A stretch of DNA of 31,334 nt from Pseudomonadota bacterium (lineage in GTDB: Bacteria; Pseudomonadota; Alphaproteobacteria; Rhizobiales; Rhizobiaceae). Below the pieces are notes generated by a model, which was given only the letters and a program-made list of their open reading frames with translations, was not told the origin of the DNA and ran no database searches. Below are positions 6,448 through 14,893 of this stretch, in pieces. The position numbers and the translations under genes were made by a program. Location of the stretch: assembly GCA_023399635.1 (NCBI GenBank), contig JAEWOP010000092.1:1-31334 (forward strand). Direction: 5' to 3'. Within the stretch, counting starts at the first letter, position 1; the number at the start of each line of letters is the position of its first letter.

Positions 6448-7700
6448 AGCTTCAAGAACTGAAAAGCAAATCCCCCACGGACTTGCTGACCTTCGCCGAA
6501 TCGCTCGAGGTCGAGAACGCCAGCACCATGCGCAAGCAGGAACTGATGTTTGCGATCCTCAAGGTTCTGGCCAGCCAGGATGTAGAGATCATCGGCGAAG
6601 GCGTCGTCGAGGTGCTTCAGGACGGATTTGGCTTCCTGCGATCTGCAAACGCGAACTATCTGCCGGGCCCGGACGACATCTACATTTCGCCTTCGCAGAT
6701 CAGACGCTTTTCGCTCAAGACCGGTGATACGGTCGAGGGTCCTATCCGTGGGCCAAAGGAAGGTGAGCGCTACTTCGCGCTCCTGAAGGTCAACACGATC
6801 AACTTTGACGACCCGGAGAAGATCCGTCACAAGGTCCACTTCGACAATCTGACGCCGCTCTACCCGAACGAGCGGTTCAAGATGGAATTGGACATCCCGA
6901 CCTCCAAGGACCTCTCGGCACGCGTGATCGATCTTGTGGCGCCGCTCGGAAAGGGCCAGCGCGGCCTGATCGTTGCACCGCCGCGGACAGGTAAGACCGT
7001 CCTGCTGCAGAACATTGCCCATTCCATCACGGCCAATCATCCCGAATGCTATCTGATCGTTTTGCTGATTGACGAACGGCCGGAAGAAGTGACGGACATG
7101 CAACGCTCGGTGCGCGGCGAAGTCGTATCGTCTACCTTCGACGAGCCCGCTGTGCGTCACGTGCAGGTGGCGGAGATGGTTATCGAGAAGGCGAAGCGCC
7201 TGGTCGAGCACGGCCGTGACGTCGTCATTCTGCTCGATTCGATCACGCGCCTCGGCCGAGCCTATAACACCGTCGTTCCTTCGTCGGGCAAAGTCTTGAC
7301 CGGTGGTGTTGACGCCAACGCTCTCCAACGTCCGAAGCGATTCTTTGGTGCTGCCCGTAATATCGAAGAAGGCGGTTCGCTGACCATCATCGCAACGGCC
7401 CTTATCGACACCGGCAGCCGCATGGACGAGGTCATCTTCGAAGAATTCAAGGGTACGGGCAACTCCGAAATCGTCCTGGATCGCAAGGTCGCCGACAAGC
7501 GCATCTTCCCGTCGATGGATATCCTCAAGTCTGGCACGCGTAAGGAAGACCTTCTGGTGCCTCGTCAGGACCTGCAGAAGATCTTCGTCCTTCGCCGGAT
7601 TCTCGCGCCGATGGGCACCACAGATGCTATTGAGTTCCTGATCGACAAGCTGAAACAGACGAAGAGCAACAGCGATTTCTTCGACTCGATGAATACCTAG
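6435..7700 (+). CDS. rho: Transcription termination factor Rho
   Basis: Rho is a hexameric RNA-dependent ATPase/helicase that ends transcription at rut-containing RNAs. The 421-residue product has an N-terminal helical domain (MKLQELKSKSP, then RKQELMFAIL), a cold-shock-like RNA-binding domain (GFGFLRS near 64-70, then YISPSQIRRF), and the ATPase core. The core has Walker A PPRTGKT (182-188), Walker B VVILLDSITRL, and the Q- and R-loop segment through GAARNIEEGGSLTIIATAL. The ATG at 6435 is preferred over the in-frame GTG at 6423. An ATG at 6444 (MKLQELK...) also matches the E. coli start and is coupled to the upstream ORF. No clear Shine-Dalgarno is seen. Confidence 0.97.
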   Translation: MAEMKLQELKSKSPTDLLTFAESLEVENASTMRKQELMFAILKVLASQDVEIIGEGVVEVLQDGFGFLRSANANYLPGPDDIYISPSQIRRFSLKTGDTVEGPIRGPKEGERYFALLKVNTINFDDPEKIRHKVHFDNLTPLYPNERFKMELDIPTSKDLSARVIDLVAPLGKGQRGLIVAPPRTGKTVLLQNIAHSITANHPECYLIVLLIDERPEEVTDMQRSVRGEVVSSTFDEPAVRHVQVAEMVIEKAKRLVEHGRDVVILLDSITRLGRAYNTVVPSSGKVLTGGVDANALQRPKRFFGAARNIEEGGSLTIIATALIDTGSRMDEVIFEEFKGTGNSEIVLDRKVADKRIFPSMDILKSGTRKEDLLVPRQDLQKIFVLRRILAPMGTTDAIEFLIDKLKQTKSNSDFFDSMNT

Positions 7701-7723
7701 TTTTCATTAGCCGGATTCTCTCG

Positions 7724-7755
7724 ATGCGCCCGGCCTCGTGTCGGGCGCATTTCGT
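7724..7755 (+). terminator. Hairpin terminator after rho
   Basis: ATGCGCCCG (7724-7732) pairs perfectly with CGGGCGCAT (7742-7750) around a 9-base loop and is followed by a short T-rich run (TTCGTT). It lies 24 bp after the rho stop and ahead of mnmE, separating the two transcription units. The U-tract is weak. Confidence 0.65.
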
Positions 7756-7775
7756 TCCGGACGCGGACAGATCCT

Positions 7776-9083
7776 ATGCTCCAGCCAGAGATGACAATAT
7801 TCGCACTATCGAGCGGCGCGCCGCCCGCAGGCGTTGCGGTTGTTCGCTTAAGCGGCGCCGGATCGTTCGGTGCTTTGGAGGCTCTGACGAAAAAGCCCCT
7901 GCCGAAGCCGCGCCAGGCGGTAGTCAGGACACTCATTGGGCGCGCCGGGCAGATCCTGGATGAGGCCCTGGTGCTGGCGTTTCACGGCCCCCATTCCTTT
8001 ACGGGTGAGGACTCGGTAGAGCTGCATCTTCATGGCAGCCGCGCTGTCGTGACCGCAGTTCTGGCAGAACTCGAGAAGATGGACGGCCTGCGGCTCGCGG
8101 AAGCGGGCGAGTTTTCCCGCCGGGCGTTCGAGAACGGTCGGATCGACTTGGTCGAAGCCGAAGGTTTGGCCGAATTGATATCAGCAGAAACGGAGATGCA
8201 AAGGCGTCTCGCGGTTGAGCAGAGTTTCGGGCATCAATCGGACCTATATAATGACTGGGCCGCGCGGCTGACACATGCTCGGGCTATGATTGAGGCAGAC
8301 CTCGATTTCGCGGATGAGGATGATGTTCCGGGCTCGGTCGCCGATCGAATCCTTGTTGATGTCACCGCTCTTCAGAAGGAGCTCCTGGAGCATCTCGCCG
8401 CGGCGCGGGCCGGCGAGATCATTCGTGATGGCTACAGGATCGCGATTGTGGGTGCGCCGAACGCTGGGAAATCGAGTCTTCTCAACGCGTTGGCGGATCG
8501 CGAAGTTGCCATTGTCACCGAAGTCGCAGGCACCACACGTGATATCATCCAGGTAGACCTGGATCTTGATGGTTATCTTGTTCGGCTGTTCGACACTGCG
8601 GGCCTTCGGGAAACGGATGACCTTGTGGAGAAGGAAGGGGTAAGGCGCGCCATCGCCATGATGGAGCAGGCTGACCTTGTCCTTCTCCTTGAAGAGATTG
8701 ATTCGGTTTCGAAACGGGATACCATCCCGGCAAATAAGGACGTACTCCACCTCGGCAGCAAGGTAGATCTTCACCAAAGCTCCGAGGTTTATGATGTTTG
8801 CGTTTCCGCGAAAGACGGGACGGGACTACCAGCATTGCGAACCCTTCTCCTGAAGAAGGTTCAGGCTGTATGGTCCGGCTCCGTTGCGCCCGTCCGGCAT
8901 CGGCAGCTCAACCTACTTAGTGAGGCTTCTGCTTCCATCGCTGAGGCCCTGAGCGTTGATCAACTGGAGTTGCGTGCCGAGCATCTGCGAGCCGCTGCTT
9001 CGGCTCTTGGCCGTATCACGGGTCGGGTAGACGTGGAGCAGTTGCTCGATGTTATCTTTTCGCAGTTTTGTATTGGCAAGTGA
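7776..9083 (+). CDS. mnmE: tRNA modification GTPase MnmE (TrmE)
   Basis: With MnmG this GTPase adds the carboxymethylaminomethyl group to U34 of certain tRNAs. The product has 435 residues. The N-terminal formyl-THF-binding domain shows FTGEDSVELHLHG and AGEFSRRAFENGR. The G domain has GAPNAGKS (226-233), GTTRD (252-256) and DTAG (273-276), and the essential C-terminal CIGK is at 432-435. The G4 position reads SKVD instead of the usual N/TKxD. An ATG at 7791 (MTIFALSSG) is an alternative start. mnmG follows after 27 bp with a parS site in the gap. Confidence 0.96.
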   Translation: MLQPEMTIFALSSGAPPAGVAVVRLSGAGSFGALEALTKKPLPKPRQAVVRTLIGRAGQILDEALVLAFHGPHSFTGEDSVELHLHGSRAVVTAVLAELEKMDGLRLAEAGEFSRRAFENGRIDLVEAEGLAELISAETEMQRRLAVEQSFGHQSDLYNDWAARLTHARAMIEADLDFADEDDVPGSVADRILVDVTALQKELLEHLAAARAGEIIRDGYRIAIVGAPNAGKSSLLNALADREVAIVTEVAGTTRDIIQVDLDLDGYLVRLFDTAGLRETDDLVEKEGVRRAIAMMEQADLVLLLEEIDSVSKRDTIPANKDVLHLGSKVDLHQSSEVYDVCVSAKDGTGLPALRTLLLKKVQAVWSGSVAPVRHRQLNLLSEASASIAEALSVDQLELRAEHLRAAASALGRITGRVDVEQLLDVIFSQFCIGK

Positions 9084-9096
9084 TTCACGTGAAACA
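9081..9096. promoter_or_regulatory. parS site 2 (mnmE/mnmG junction)
   Basis: TGATTCACGTGAAACA has one mismatch to the ParB-site consensus. It begins on the mnmE stop codon and ends 14 bp before mnmG. The same 16-mer occurs in opposite orientation at 2817-2832 across oriC. Its closeness to the mnmG start suggests bound ParB could also affect translation or transcription locally, but this is not shown. Confidence 0.88.
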
Positions 9097-9110
9097 CGTG
9101 GTATAGGTTC

Positions 9111-10988
9111 ATGATGACAGAGGCATACGACGTTATCGTCATCGGCGGCGGACACGCCGGATGTGAAGCGGCCAGCGCGGCCGCACGAGTCGGGGCAAAG
9201 ACGGCGCTGATCACCCATAAGCGGGAAACGATTGGCGTCATGTCCTGCAACCCAGCGATCGGCGGCTTGGGTAAAGGTCACCTGGTGCGGGAGGTGGACG
9301 CCCTAGATGGGCTTATGGGACGCGTGGCAGATGCTGCCGGTATCCAGTTCAGAATGCTGAATAGACGCAAAGGGCCCGCCGTCAGAGGGCCGCGCACGCA
9401 AGCTGACCGTAGGCTCTACCGACTGGCGATGCAGAAGGAGATTGATGGCCACGCGAACCTGACCGTGATCGAAGGGGATGCGGAGGATCTTCTCGTCAAT
9501 GGCGCTGTTGTGCATGGTGTAGCAATGGCCGATGGCCGGAGCTTCGGATGTGGCGCGGTGGTCCTCACCACGGGGACCTTCCTTCGCGGCCTGATTCATA
9601 TCGGAACCGAAAAGGTTCCTGCTGGGCGAATGGGAGAGGCGCCCTCGATCGGGCTATCAGGAACCCTGGCGCGCCACCAGATCAAGCTGGGACGCCTGAA
9701 GACCGGTACGCCAGCACGGTTGGATGGCAAAACGGTTAGATGGGACCTTATCGGGAGCCAGGGACCTGACGAGGATCCGGTTCCGTTTTCGTTCATGACA
9801 GATCAGATCACCAATCGGCAGATCGCTTGTGGTGTAACACGCACGACTGATGCAACACACAGGATCATCAGTGACAATATCCATCTCTCCGCGATGTATT
9901 CCGGACAGATTGGTGGAGTGGGTCCGCGGTACTGTCCATCGATCGAGGACAAGATCGTGCGCTTTGGCGAACGAGACGGTCATCAGATTTTCCTGGAGCC
10001 CGAAGGTCTGGACGATGACACCGTCTACCCGAATGGTATCTCGTCGTCTCTCCCTGCGACTGTTCAGGAAGCGTTCATCCGAACGATTCCCGGACTAGAA
10101 GAAGTAAGGATCATTCAGCCAGGATATGCGATCGAGTATGACCACGTTGATCCTCGGGAGCTGACATCTGCTCTAGAGGTGAAGAAGATCGAGCGGCTTT
10201 TCCTGGCCGGCCAGATCAACGGTACGACCGGCTACGAGGAAGCAGCAGCGCAGGGCCTGGCGGCGGGCCTGAATGCTGCGCTTCGTGCCAGTGGCGCTCC
10301 AGCCTTCACATTCAGCCGCACGAGTTCGTATATCGGGGTCATGCTGGACGACCTGACGTCTAAAGGTGTGACGGAGCCCTACCGCATGTTCACATCGCGT
10401 GCAGAATACAGGCTCTCGCTTCGAGCAGATAACGCAGATGTTCGTTTAACGCCCGAGGGCATCACTGCCGGGCTGGTTGGCTCAGACAGGGCGCAGCGGT
10501 TCAGCGGCTACGAAAAAGAATTAGAAGGTTGGCAGACGCGGCTGAGATCTCTTTCCCTCACACCGACCGAAGCGGCAGGTCGCGGTCTCAAGATCAATCA
10601 GGACGGGCAGCGCCGCAGCGCGTTTGAGCTTTTGTCTTTCCCGGATGTCACGGTCTCCTCGCTTTCCAGCATTTGGCCAGAGCTGAAGACGATGTCGCCG
10701 CGCGCTGTTTCCGCGCTAGAGATCGAGGCAGGATATGCCGTTTACGTGGCACGACAGGAGAGCGATATCGTTGCTTTGCGAAAGGATGAGAGCTTTCTCA
10801 TTCCCGAGACGTTCGACTACGATCTCGTCTCGGGTCTCTCCAATGAGTTGAAGCAGAAGCTGAAGCAGCGACAGCCTGCATCACTCGCGCAAGCTTCGCT
10901 CATCGAGGGTATGACGCCGGCCGCATCTGCGCTTCTTCTTGCCATGGTTCGTAAGCAATCGATAACTCGCGGAGTGCGAGTCCAGTGA
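9111..10988 (+). CDS. mnmG: tRNA uridine-5-carboxymethylaminomethyl(34) synthesis enzyme MnmG (GidA)
   Basis: MnmG is the FAD- and NADH-dependent partner of MnmE in wobble-uridine modification. The 625-residue product starts MMTEAYDVIVIGGGHAGCEAA, an FAD-binding Rossmann motif. It continues with MSCNPAIGGLGKGHLVREVDALDG, MLNRRKGPAVRGPRTQADR, GTPARLDG and YCPSIEDKIVRF. The C-terminal helical MnmE-binding part has TSRAEYRLSLRADNAD. Length is typical. Either ATG at 9111 or 9114 could be used. The stop overlaps the rsmG start (GTGA). Confidence 0.97.
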   Translation: MMTEAYDVIVIGGGHAGCEAASAAARVGAKTALITHKRETIGVMSCNPAIGGLGKGHLVREVDALDGLMGRVADAAGIQFRMLNRRKGPAVRGPRTQADRRLYRLAMQKEIDGHANLTVIEGDAEDLLVNGAVVHGVAMADGRSFGCGAVVLTTGTFLRGLIHIGTEKVPAGRMGEAPSIGLSGTLARHQIKLGRLKTGTPARLDGKTVRWDLIGSQGPDEDPVPFSFMTDQITNRQIACGVTRTTDATHRIISDNIHLSAMYSGQIGGVGPRYCPSIEDKIVRFGERDGHQIFLEPEGLDDDTVYPNGISSSLPATVQEAFIRTIPGLEEVRIIQPGYAIEYDHVDPRELTSALEVKKIERLFLAGQINGTTGYEEAAAQGLAAGLNAALRASGAPAFTFSRTSSYIGVMLDDLTSKGVTEPYRMFTSRAEYRLSLRADNADVRLTPEGITAGLVGSDRAQRFSGYEKELEGWQTRLRSLSLTPTEAAGRGLKINQDGQRRSAFELLSFPDVTVSSLSSIWPELKTMSPRAVSALEIEAGYAVYVARQESDIVALRKDESFLIPETFDYDLVSGLSNELKQKLKQRQPASLAQASLIEGMTPAASALLLAMVRKQSITRGVRVQ

Positions 10989-11602
10989 TTCTTCTAAACG
11001 ACAAGCGTGTTTCACGTGAAACGCAGGAGAGGCTTGAGCACTTTGCGAACCTGTTCCGGAAATGGGCGACACGCATCAACCTCGTTGCTCCCTCTACTCT
11101 TGATGAGCTTTGGAACCGCCACATTGCTGACAGTGCTCAGTTATTCCAGCTGAAACCGAATGCGGCAACCTGGATTGATCTCGGATCTGGTGGCGGCTTC
11201 CCAGGGGTCATCACGGCGATCCTGTTGAAAGAGGTTTGTGGCGGATGGGTCCATCTGGTGGAGAGCAACCAGAAGAAGGCATCATTCCTTCGGGTCGCTC
11301 TTCTTGAAACAGATGCCAAGGGCTCGGTGCATCCTGTGCGCGCAGAGGACGCATTCGACATAATTGGTCCGTGCGATTTCGTGTCTGCACGTGCGTTGGC
11401 GGATCTCGATCTGCTGTTCCGCTACGCTTCGCCCTGGCTTGCCGGCTCAACGGCAAGTGGTTTCTTCCACAAAGGCAGGGATTACCAGCGCGAAGTGGAG
11501 AAAGCGCGTGGTGAATGGGAATTCGATCTGGTAGAACATCGAAGTGCCATCGAGATCGACTCAGTCATCCTAGAGGTGAGCAATCTCCGGCGAAATCGAT
11601 AG
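10985..11602 (+). CDS. rsmG: 16S rRNA (guanine-N7) methyltransferase RsmG (GidB)
   Basis: RsmG methylates N7 of G527 (E. coli numbering) of 16S rRNA using SAM. The 205-residue product has WNRHIADSAQL and the SAM-binding motif WIDLGSGGGFPG near residues 59-70, then VESNQKKASFLRV and VSARALADLD. The start is a GTG at 10985 sharing bases with the mnmG TGA, so translation is coupled. Codons 8-13 contain parS site 3. It is followed 20 bp later by parA, the conserved gidA-gidB-parA-parB order found near many bacterial origins. Confidence 0.96.
   Translation: MILLNDKRVSRETQERLEHFANLFRKWATRINLVAPSTLDELWNRHIADSAQLFQLKPNAATWIDLGSGGGFPGVITAILLKEVCGGWVHLVESNQKKASFLRVALLETDAKGSVHPVRAEDAFDIIGPCDFVSARALADLDLLFRYASPWLAGSTASGFFHKGRDYQREVEKARGEWEFDLVEHRSAIEIDSVILEVSNLRRNR
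11008..11023. promoter_or_regulatory. parS site 3 (within rsmG)
   Basis: TGTTTCACGTGAAACG contains the perfect 14-bp palindrome GTTTCACGTGAAAC at 11009-11022 and differs from the 16-bp consensus only in the last base. It encodes VSRET of RsmG and lies about 600 bp upstream of parA. Confidence 0.92.
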
Positions 11603-11622
11603 TCAGCCTCATTAGGTGCGGC

Positions 11623-12411
11623 ATGAACCAGACGACGCGTATCATCACCATAGCCAATCAGAAGGGCGGAGTTGGTAAGACAACAACCGCGATCAACCTG
11701 GCGACGGCCTTGGCGGCGATCGGTGAGCAGGTGCTCATCGTCGATCTCGATCCTCAGGGGAATGCGAGTACCGGACTAGGTATAGACCGCCGTGACAGGG
11801 CCGTTTCATCCTATGACCTTCTGATGGATACCCATGCCGTAGAGCAGACGGTCTTACCGACAGCAGTGCCCAATCTTTCCATCGTGCCTTCCACGATGGA
11901 TCTCCTCGGCTTTGAAATGGAGATCTCGCAGAAGCCGGACAGGGTGTTCCGCTTGAAGCGGGCACTTGCGCAGGGGGTATTGCCCTACTCTTACATCATT
12001 CTGGATTGCCCGCCATCGTTCAACCTATTGACGATGAATGCCATGGCTGCCGCACAATCTGTGCTTGTACCACTGCAGTGTGAGTTCTTTGCTCTTGAGG
12101 GCCTAAGTCAGCTCCTTGAGACAGTGAATCAGGTTCGGCAGACGGTGAATCCTGCCCTCGACATTCAGGGCATCGTCTTGACGATGTTCGATGCCCGCAA
12201 CAATCTGGCTCAGCAGGTGGTCAGCGATGTGCGCTCGTACCTGGGAGACAAAGTCTATCACACGCTTATCCCGAGAAATGTTCGTGTCTCGGAGGCACCT
12301 TCGTATGGTAAGCCGGCTATTCTTTATGATCTTAAATGCGCGGGGAGCCAAGCCTATCTGCAGCTTGCTTCCGAAGTCATACAGCGGGAACGGCGCCGTA
12401 AAGCGGCTTGA
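11623..12411 (+). CDS. parA: Chromosome partitioning ATPase ParA
   Basis: ParA is a Walker-type ATPase that dimerises on the nucleoid with ATP and moves ParB-parS complexes during segregation. The 262-residue product has the deviant Walker A KGGVGKTT (residues 14-21, with the signature lysine), Walker A' DLDPQGNASTGLG and Walker B ILDCPPSFNLLTMNA. The ATG at 11623 is chosen because it gives the conserved IITIANQKGGVGKTT start; upstream extension overlaps rsmG. No strong ribosome site is seen (AGGTG at 11614-11618). parB follows 18 bp later or overlaps less, depending on its start. Confidence 0.97.
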   Translation: MNQTTRIITIANQKGGVGKTTTAINLATALAAIGEQVLIVDLDPQGNASTGLGIDRRDRAVSSYDLLMDTHAVEQTVLPTAVPNLSIVPSTMDLLGFEMEISQKPDRVFRLKRALAQGVLPYSYIILDCPPSFNLLTMNAMAAAQSVLVPLQCEFFALEGLSQLLETVNQVRQTVNPALDIQGIVLTMFDARNNLAQQVVSDVRSYLGDKVYHTLIPRNVRVSEAPSYGKPAILYDLKCAGSQAYLQLASEVIQRERRRKAA

Positions 12412-12429
12412 GAATCTATGGGTCAAGGT

Positions 12430-13308
12430 ATGAGTGACGATCTTTCAAAGCGGCGGCTTGGGCGCGGCTTGGCTGCGCTGATCGGAGAGATGGATCAGCC
12501 TCCGCAGGTTGATGAGCCTCGCACGCCGGTCAATCCAGATCGTATGGTTCCAATCGAACACATTGCGCGCAACCCCCGTAATCCGAGGCGGCAGTTTGAC
12601 GAAGGTGACCTGCAGGATCTTGCAAGCTCGATCCGCCAGCACGGCATCGTTCAGCCGGTGGTTGTTCGTTCCGTTGATGACAGGTTCGAGATCATTGCCG
12701 GTGAGCGCCGGTGGCGCGCGGCACAGCTCGCGGGTCTTCATGAGATTCCGGTTATCGTTCGCGATGTCGATGATCGTACGGCTCTTGAGATCGCGATCGT
12801 CGAGAATGTTCAGCGTGCGGATCTCAATCCGCTCGAAGAAGCGCTTGGCTACGACCAGCTGATCGCCGAGTATGGCTATACCCAAAACGACCTGGGCGGT
12901 ATCATCGGTAAAAGCCGCAGCCATGTGGCAAACAGTCTGAGGCTGCTGAAACTGCCGGATCCCGTGCGTGGCATGCTTGCCTCGGGTGAACTCTCTGCCG
13001 GGCATGCACGGGCTTTGATCACCACATCGGACCCAGTGGCTCTGGCGCGAACCATCGTTGCCAAGGGTATGTCTGTTCGCGACGCCGAACGGCTGGCGCA
13101 GAATGATATCAAGGCCCAGTCGCAGCCGCAGGCGGCGTCAAGGGGTGATCAAAAGGACTCTGACACGCTTGCTCTCGAGCGGTCGCTGTCCGACGCACTG
13201 GGTCTGGATGTCAGTATCAGCCACAAGGGCGGAGCTGGCCAGTTGCGGATCTCCTACCGCAGCCTGGAACAACTCGAGGACATATGCCGGCTTCTGGAGC
13301 GGCGGTAA
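12430..13308 (+). CDS. parB: Chromosome partitioning protein ParB (Spo0J type)
   Basis: ParB binds parS, loads as a CTP-dependent clamp, spreads and stimulates ParA. With the ATG at 12430 it has 292 residues. It shows the N-terminal ParA-activating motif LGRGLAALIGE (10-20), the CTP-binding fold with the GERRWRAA box (91-98), and a helix-turn-helix (NDLGGIIGKSRSHVANSLRLLKL). A linker and a C-terminal dimer domain (LEDICRLLERR) follow. An in-frame ATG at 12418 (MGQGMSDD) is the alternative start and cannot be excluded. It converges on holA with only five bases between stops, and no clear terminator was found there. Confidence 0.96.
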   Translation: MSDDLSKRRLGRGLAALIGEMDQPPQVDEPRTPVNPDRMVPIEHIARNPRNPRRQFDEGDLQDLASSIRQHGIVQPVVVRSVDDRFEIIAGERRWRAAQLAGLHEIPVIVRDVDDRTALEIAIVENVQRADLNPLEEALGYDQLIAEYGYTQNDLGGIIGKSRSHVANSLRLLKLPDPVRGMLASGELSAGHARALITTSDPVALARTIVAKGMSVRDAERLAQNDIKAQSQPQAASRGDQKDSDTLALERSLSDALGLDVSISHKGGAGQLRISYRSLEQLEDICRLLERR

Positions 13309-13313
13309 ACGGC

Positions 13314-14354
13314 TCAGCGGCGACCGCGTGCAGCCTGGAGCGCAATAGACATCAGCGTCTGAAACGCGATCGCGTATTCGAGGCTCTGCTTTTGTCGTGA
13401 CTGCAGGATTGTCGACTGCAGTCTCGCTGTCTCACGTGCAAGGGCGCTTGCGGTCCAAGAGCGTAGCGCCTTTTCCATCAGGGGCTTGCGCTTGAAGTGG
13501 ATGTGTCGCCCAAGCGTCATCATCACCTGCCCCGTTTGAAGGTTCTTCTCCTCCATCTCTGCCCGCATAAGATCGATCATCTGAAACTGCTTCAGACATG
13601 ACTGAAGCACGAGAAAGATAGGCGTCTTGGACGTCACGACCTTCTGGAGTGCGTGCCGCAACGCAGGCAGATCTCCTGCTAAAATTGCGTCCACAGCATC
13701 ATCGGTTGAAACGCCGCTTGCATCACCAATGATTGCCAGAACATCCTCTTCCTCAACGGTTCCGGAGCCGCGGCAATAAAGAGAGAGCTTGCGGATTTCA
13801 TTGCGGGAGGCGACCCTGTCTCCGCCTAGAAGTTCCACGAGTTGACGTCGAGCGGCCGGAGTGATGGCCAAGCCATCCAGTGCGAGCTCAGAGTCTATCA
13901 ATGCATTCAGAGCGCGAACGTCATCGGAATAACACGGAATGACGGCGATCGCCTTGGACGGCTCGGCGATCTTGCGAAGTCCACTGCCCTTCTTCAGGTC
14001 GCCTGCTTCCACGATCAGCATATTGGCTGGAGGTGGCCCAGCTGCCAGCACAGAGATGGCATCCTGAAGCGGCTTCTCATTTGCCGCGCCACGCACCCAG
14101 ACGAGTTTCTCGCCACCGAAGAGCCCCAGGGAGTTCAACTCGTCGAGCAGTCGACCAGGGTCGTTCTGAAGGTCGGAAACATCCAGCTTCAGCATTGAGA
14201 AGGGGTCGTCCTGGGGGACGCCGGACTTCTTTGCCAAAACGGCCGCCCGCTCGGATGCCAGCCCTCGATCGGGGCCGTAGATTATGAAGATACGATAGGC
14301 TTCGCTGCCGCGTTCGACAAAGCGGTCGAACTCGTGCGATCTTATTTCTGCCAT
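13314..14354 (-). CDS. holA: DNA polymerase III delta subunit
   Basis: Delta opens the beta sliding clamp as part of the clamp loader. The 346-residue product has the usual length and architecture: MAEIRSHEFDRF, then IFIIYGPDRGLASERAAVLA (the HolA N-terminal fold, with a degenerate nucleotide-binding region). It continues through LVWVRGA, the helical LVELLGGDRVASRNEIRKL block around residues 168-186, and the C-terminal collar helices. The ATG at 14352-14354 overlaps the lptE stop by 13 nt, so leuS-lptE-holA is one leftward operon. Confidence 0.95.
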   Translation of the reverse strand: MAEIRSHEFDRFVERGSEAYRIFIIYGPDRGLASERAAVLAKKSGVPQDDPFSMLKLDVSDLQNDPGRLLDELNSLGLFGGEKLVWVRGAANEKPLQDAISVLAAGPPPANMLIVEAGDLKKGSGLRKIAEPSKAIAVIPCYSDDVRALNALIDSELALDGLAITPAARRQLVELLGGDRVASRNEIRKLSLYCRGSGTVEEEDVLAIIGDASGVSTDDAVDAILAGDLPALRHALQKVVTSKTPIFLVLQSCLKQFQMIDLMRAEMEEKNLQTGQVMMTLGRHIHFKRKPLMEKALRSWTASALARETARLQSTILQSRQKQSLEYAIAFQTLMSIALQAARGRR

Positions 14355-14893
14355 GTCACCTGGGACGCCGGCTCTTTTGCGAGCGCCACTGCGAGATCTG
14401 CACGAATGAGTTCTGCGAGCTCCCGTGCTGCCCGATCTTCGGCATCGCGAACGGCTCGCAGCTCAGCGAATTCCTGACGCGAAACATCCAACAGTGCGGT
14501 CGCGCGGCGGCTACCGCTCTTCAACACAAGGCTGTCGCTGGAGCGCGCAAGAGTATACGTGCCGCTGACGACGACACGTCCGGGCTGCAGACCCACGGCA
14601 TCTTCATCATCCAGAATATCATTGTAGGTCGAGGTGACATTCAGCGTGACCTGATATTGCGGAATACGAGCCTCGCCTTGCCCTCCGGAGGTGAGGAAGA
14701 TCAGCTGGTTGCGAACCACCTGCTCAACCCGGTCACTCGCCTGGCTAAAGGATATGTCGGCGAGCTTAGCTCCACTACCTGACGTCTCGGAATACAGCGG
14801 TCGGACCTGACATGCAGCGAGCAGCGCAACCATGCCAAGACCCACGGCGACCTTCAAAAGACGTGACGAACGAGGAAAGGCATCAGATGACAA
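14342..14893 (-). CDS. lptE: LPS-assembly lipoprotein LptE
   Basis: LptE plugs the LptD barrel and helps insert lipopolysaccharide in the outer membrane. The 183-residue product has a basic N-terminus, a hydrophobic stretch (VAVGLGMVALLAA) and lipobox LAAC with the lipidated cysteine at 28, followed by QVRPLY, a common start of mature LptE. The start is a TTG at 14891-14893: AGAGGA lies about nine bases upstream and no in-frame ATG precedes the signal peptide. It overlaps leuS by 11 nt and holA by 13 nt, an order (leuS-lptE-holA) shared by many proteobacteria. Confidence 0.92.
   Translation of the reverse strand: MSSDAFPRSSRLLKVAVGLGMVALLAACQVRPLYSETSGSGAKLADISFSQASDRVEQVVRNQLIFLTSGGQGEARIPQYQVTLNVTSTYNDILDDEDAVGLQPGRVVVSGTYTLARSSDSLVLKSGSRRATALLDVSRQEFAELRAVRDAEDRAARELAELIRADLAVALAKEPASQVTWQK

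Noticed and set aside
6354..7328. A 324-codon open frame antisense to rho
   Set aside because: Same cause; the rho frame carries all Walker and RNA-binding motifs, while the antisense frame shows none.
13300..13330. Terminator between convergent parB and holA
   Set aside because: Only GC-rich partial pairings with a long loop are present; no stem with a T-run in either direction.
13424..13439. A fourth parS-like sequence (TGTCTCACGTGCAAGG) in holA
   Set aside because: It keeps the CACGTG core but has four mismatches to the consensus, against one in each accepted site.
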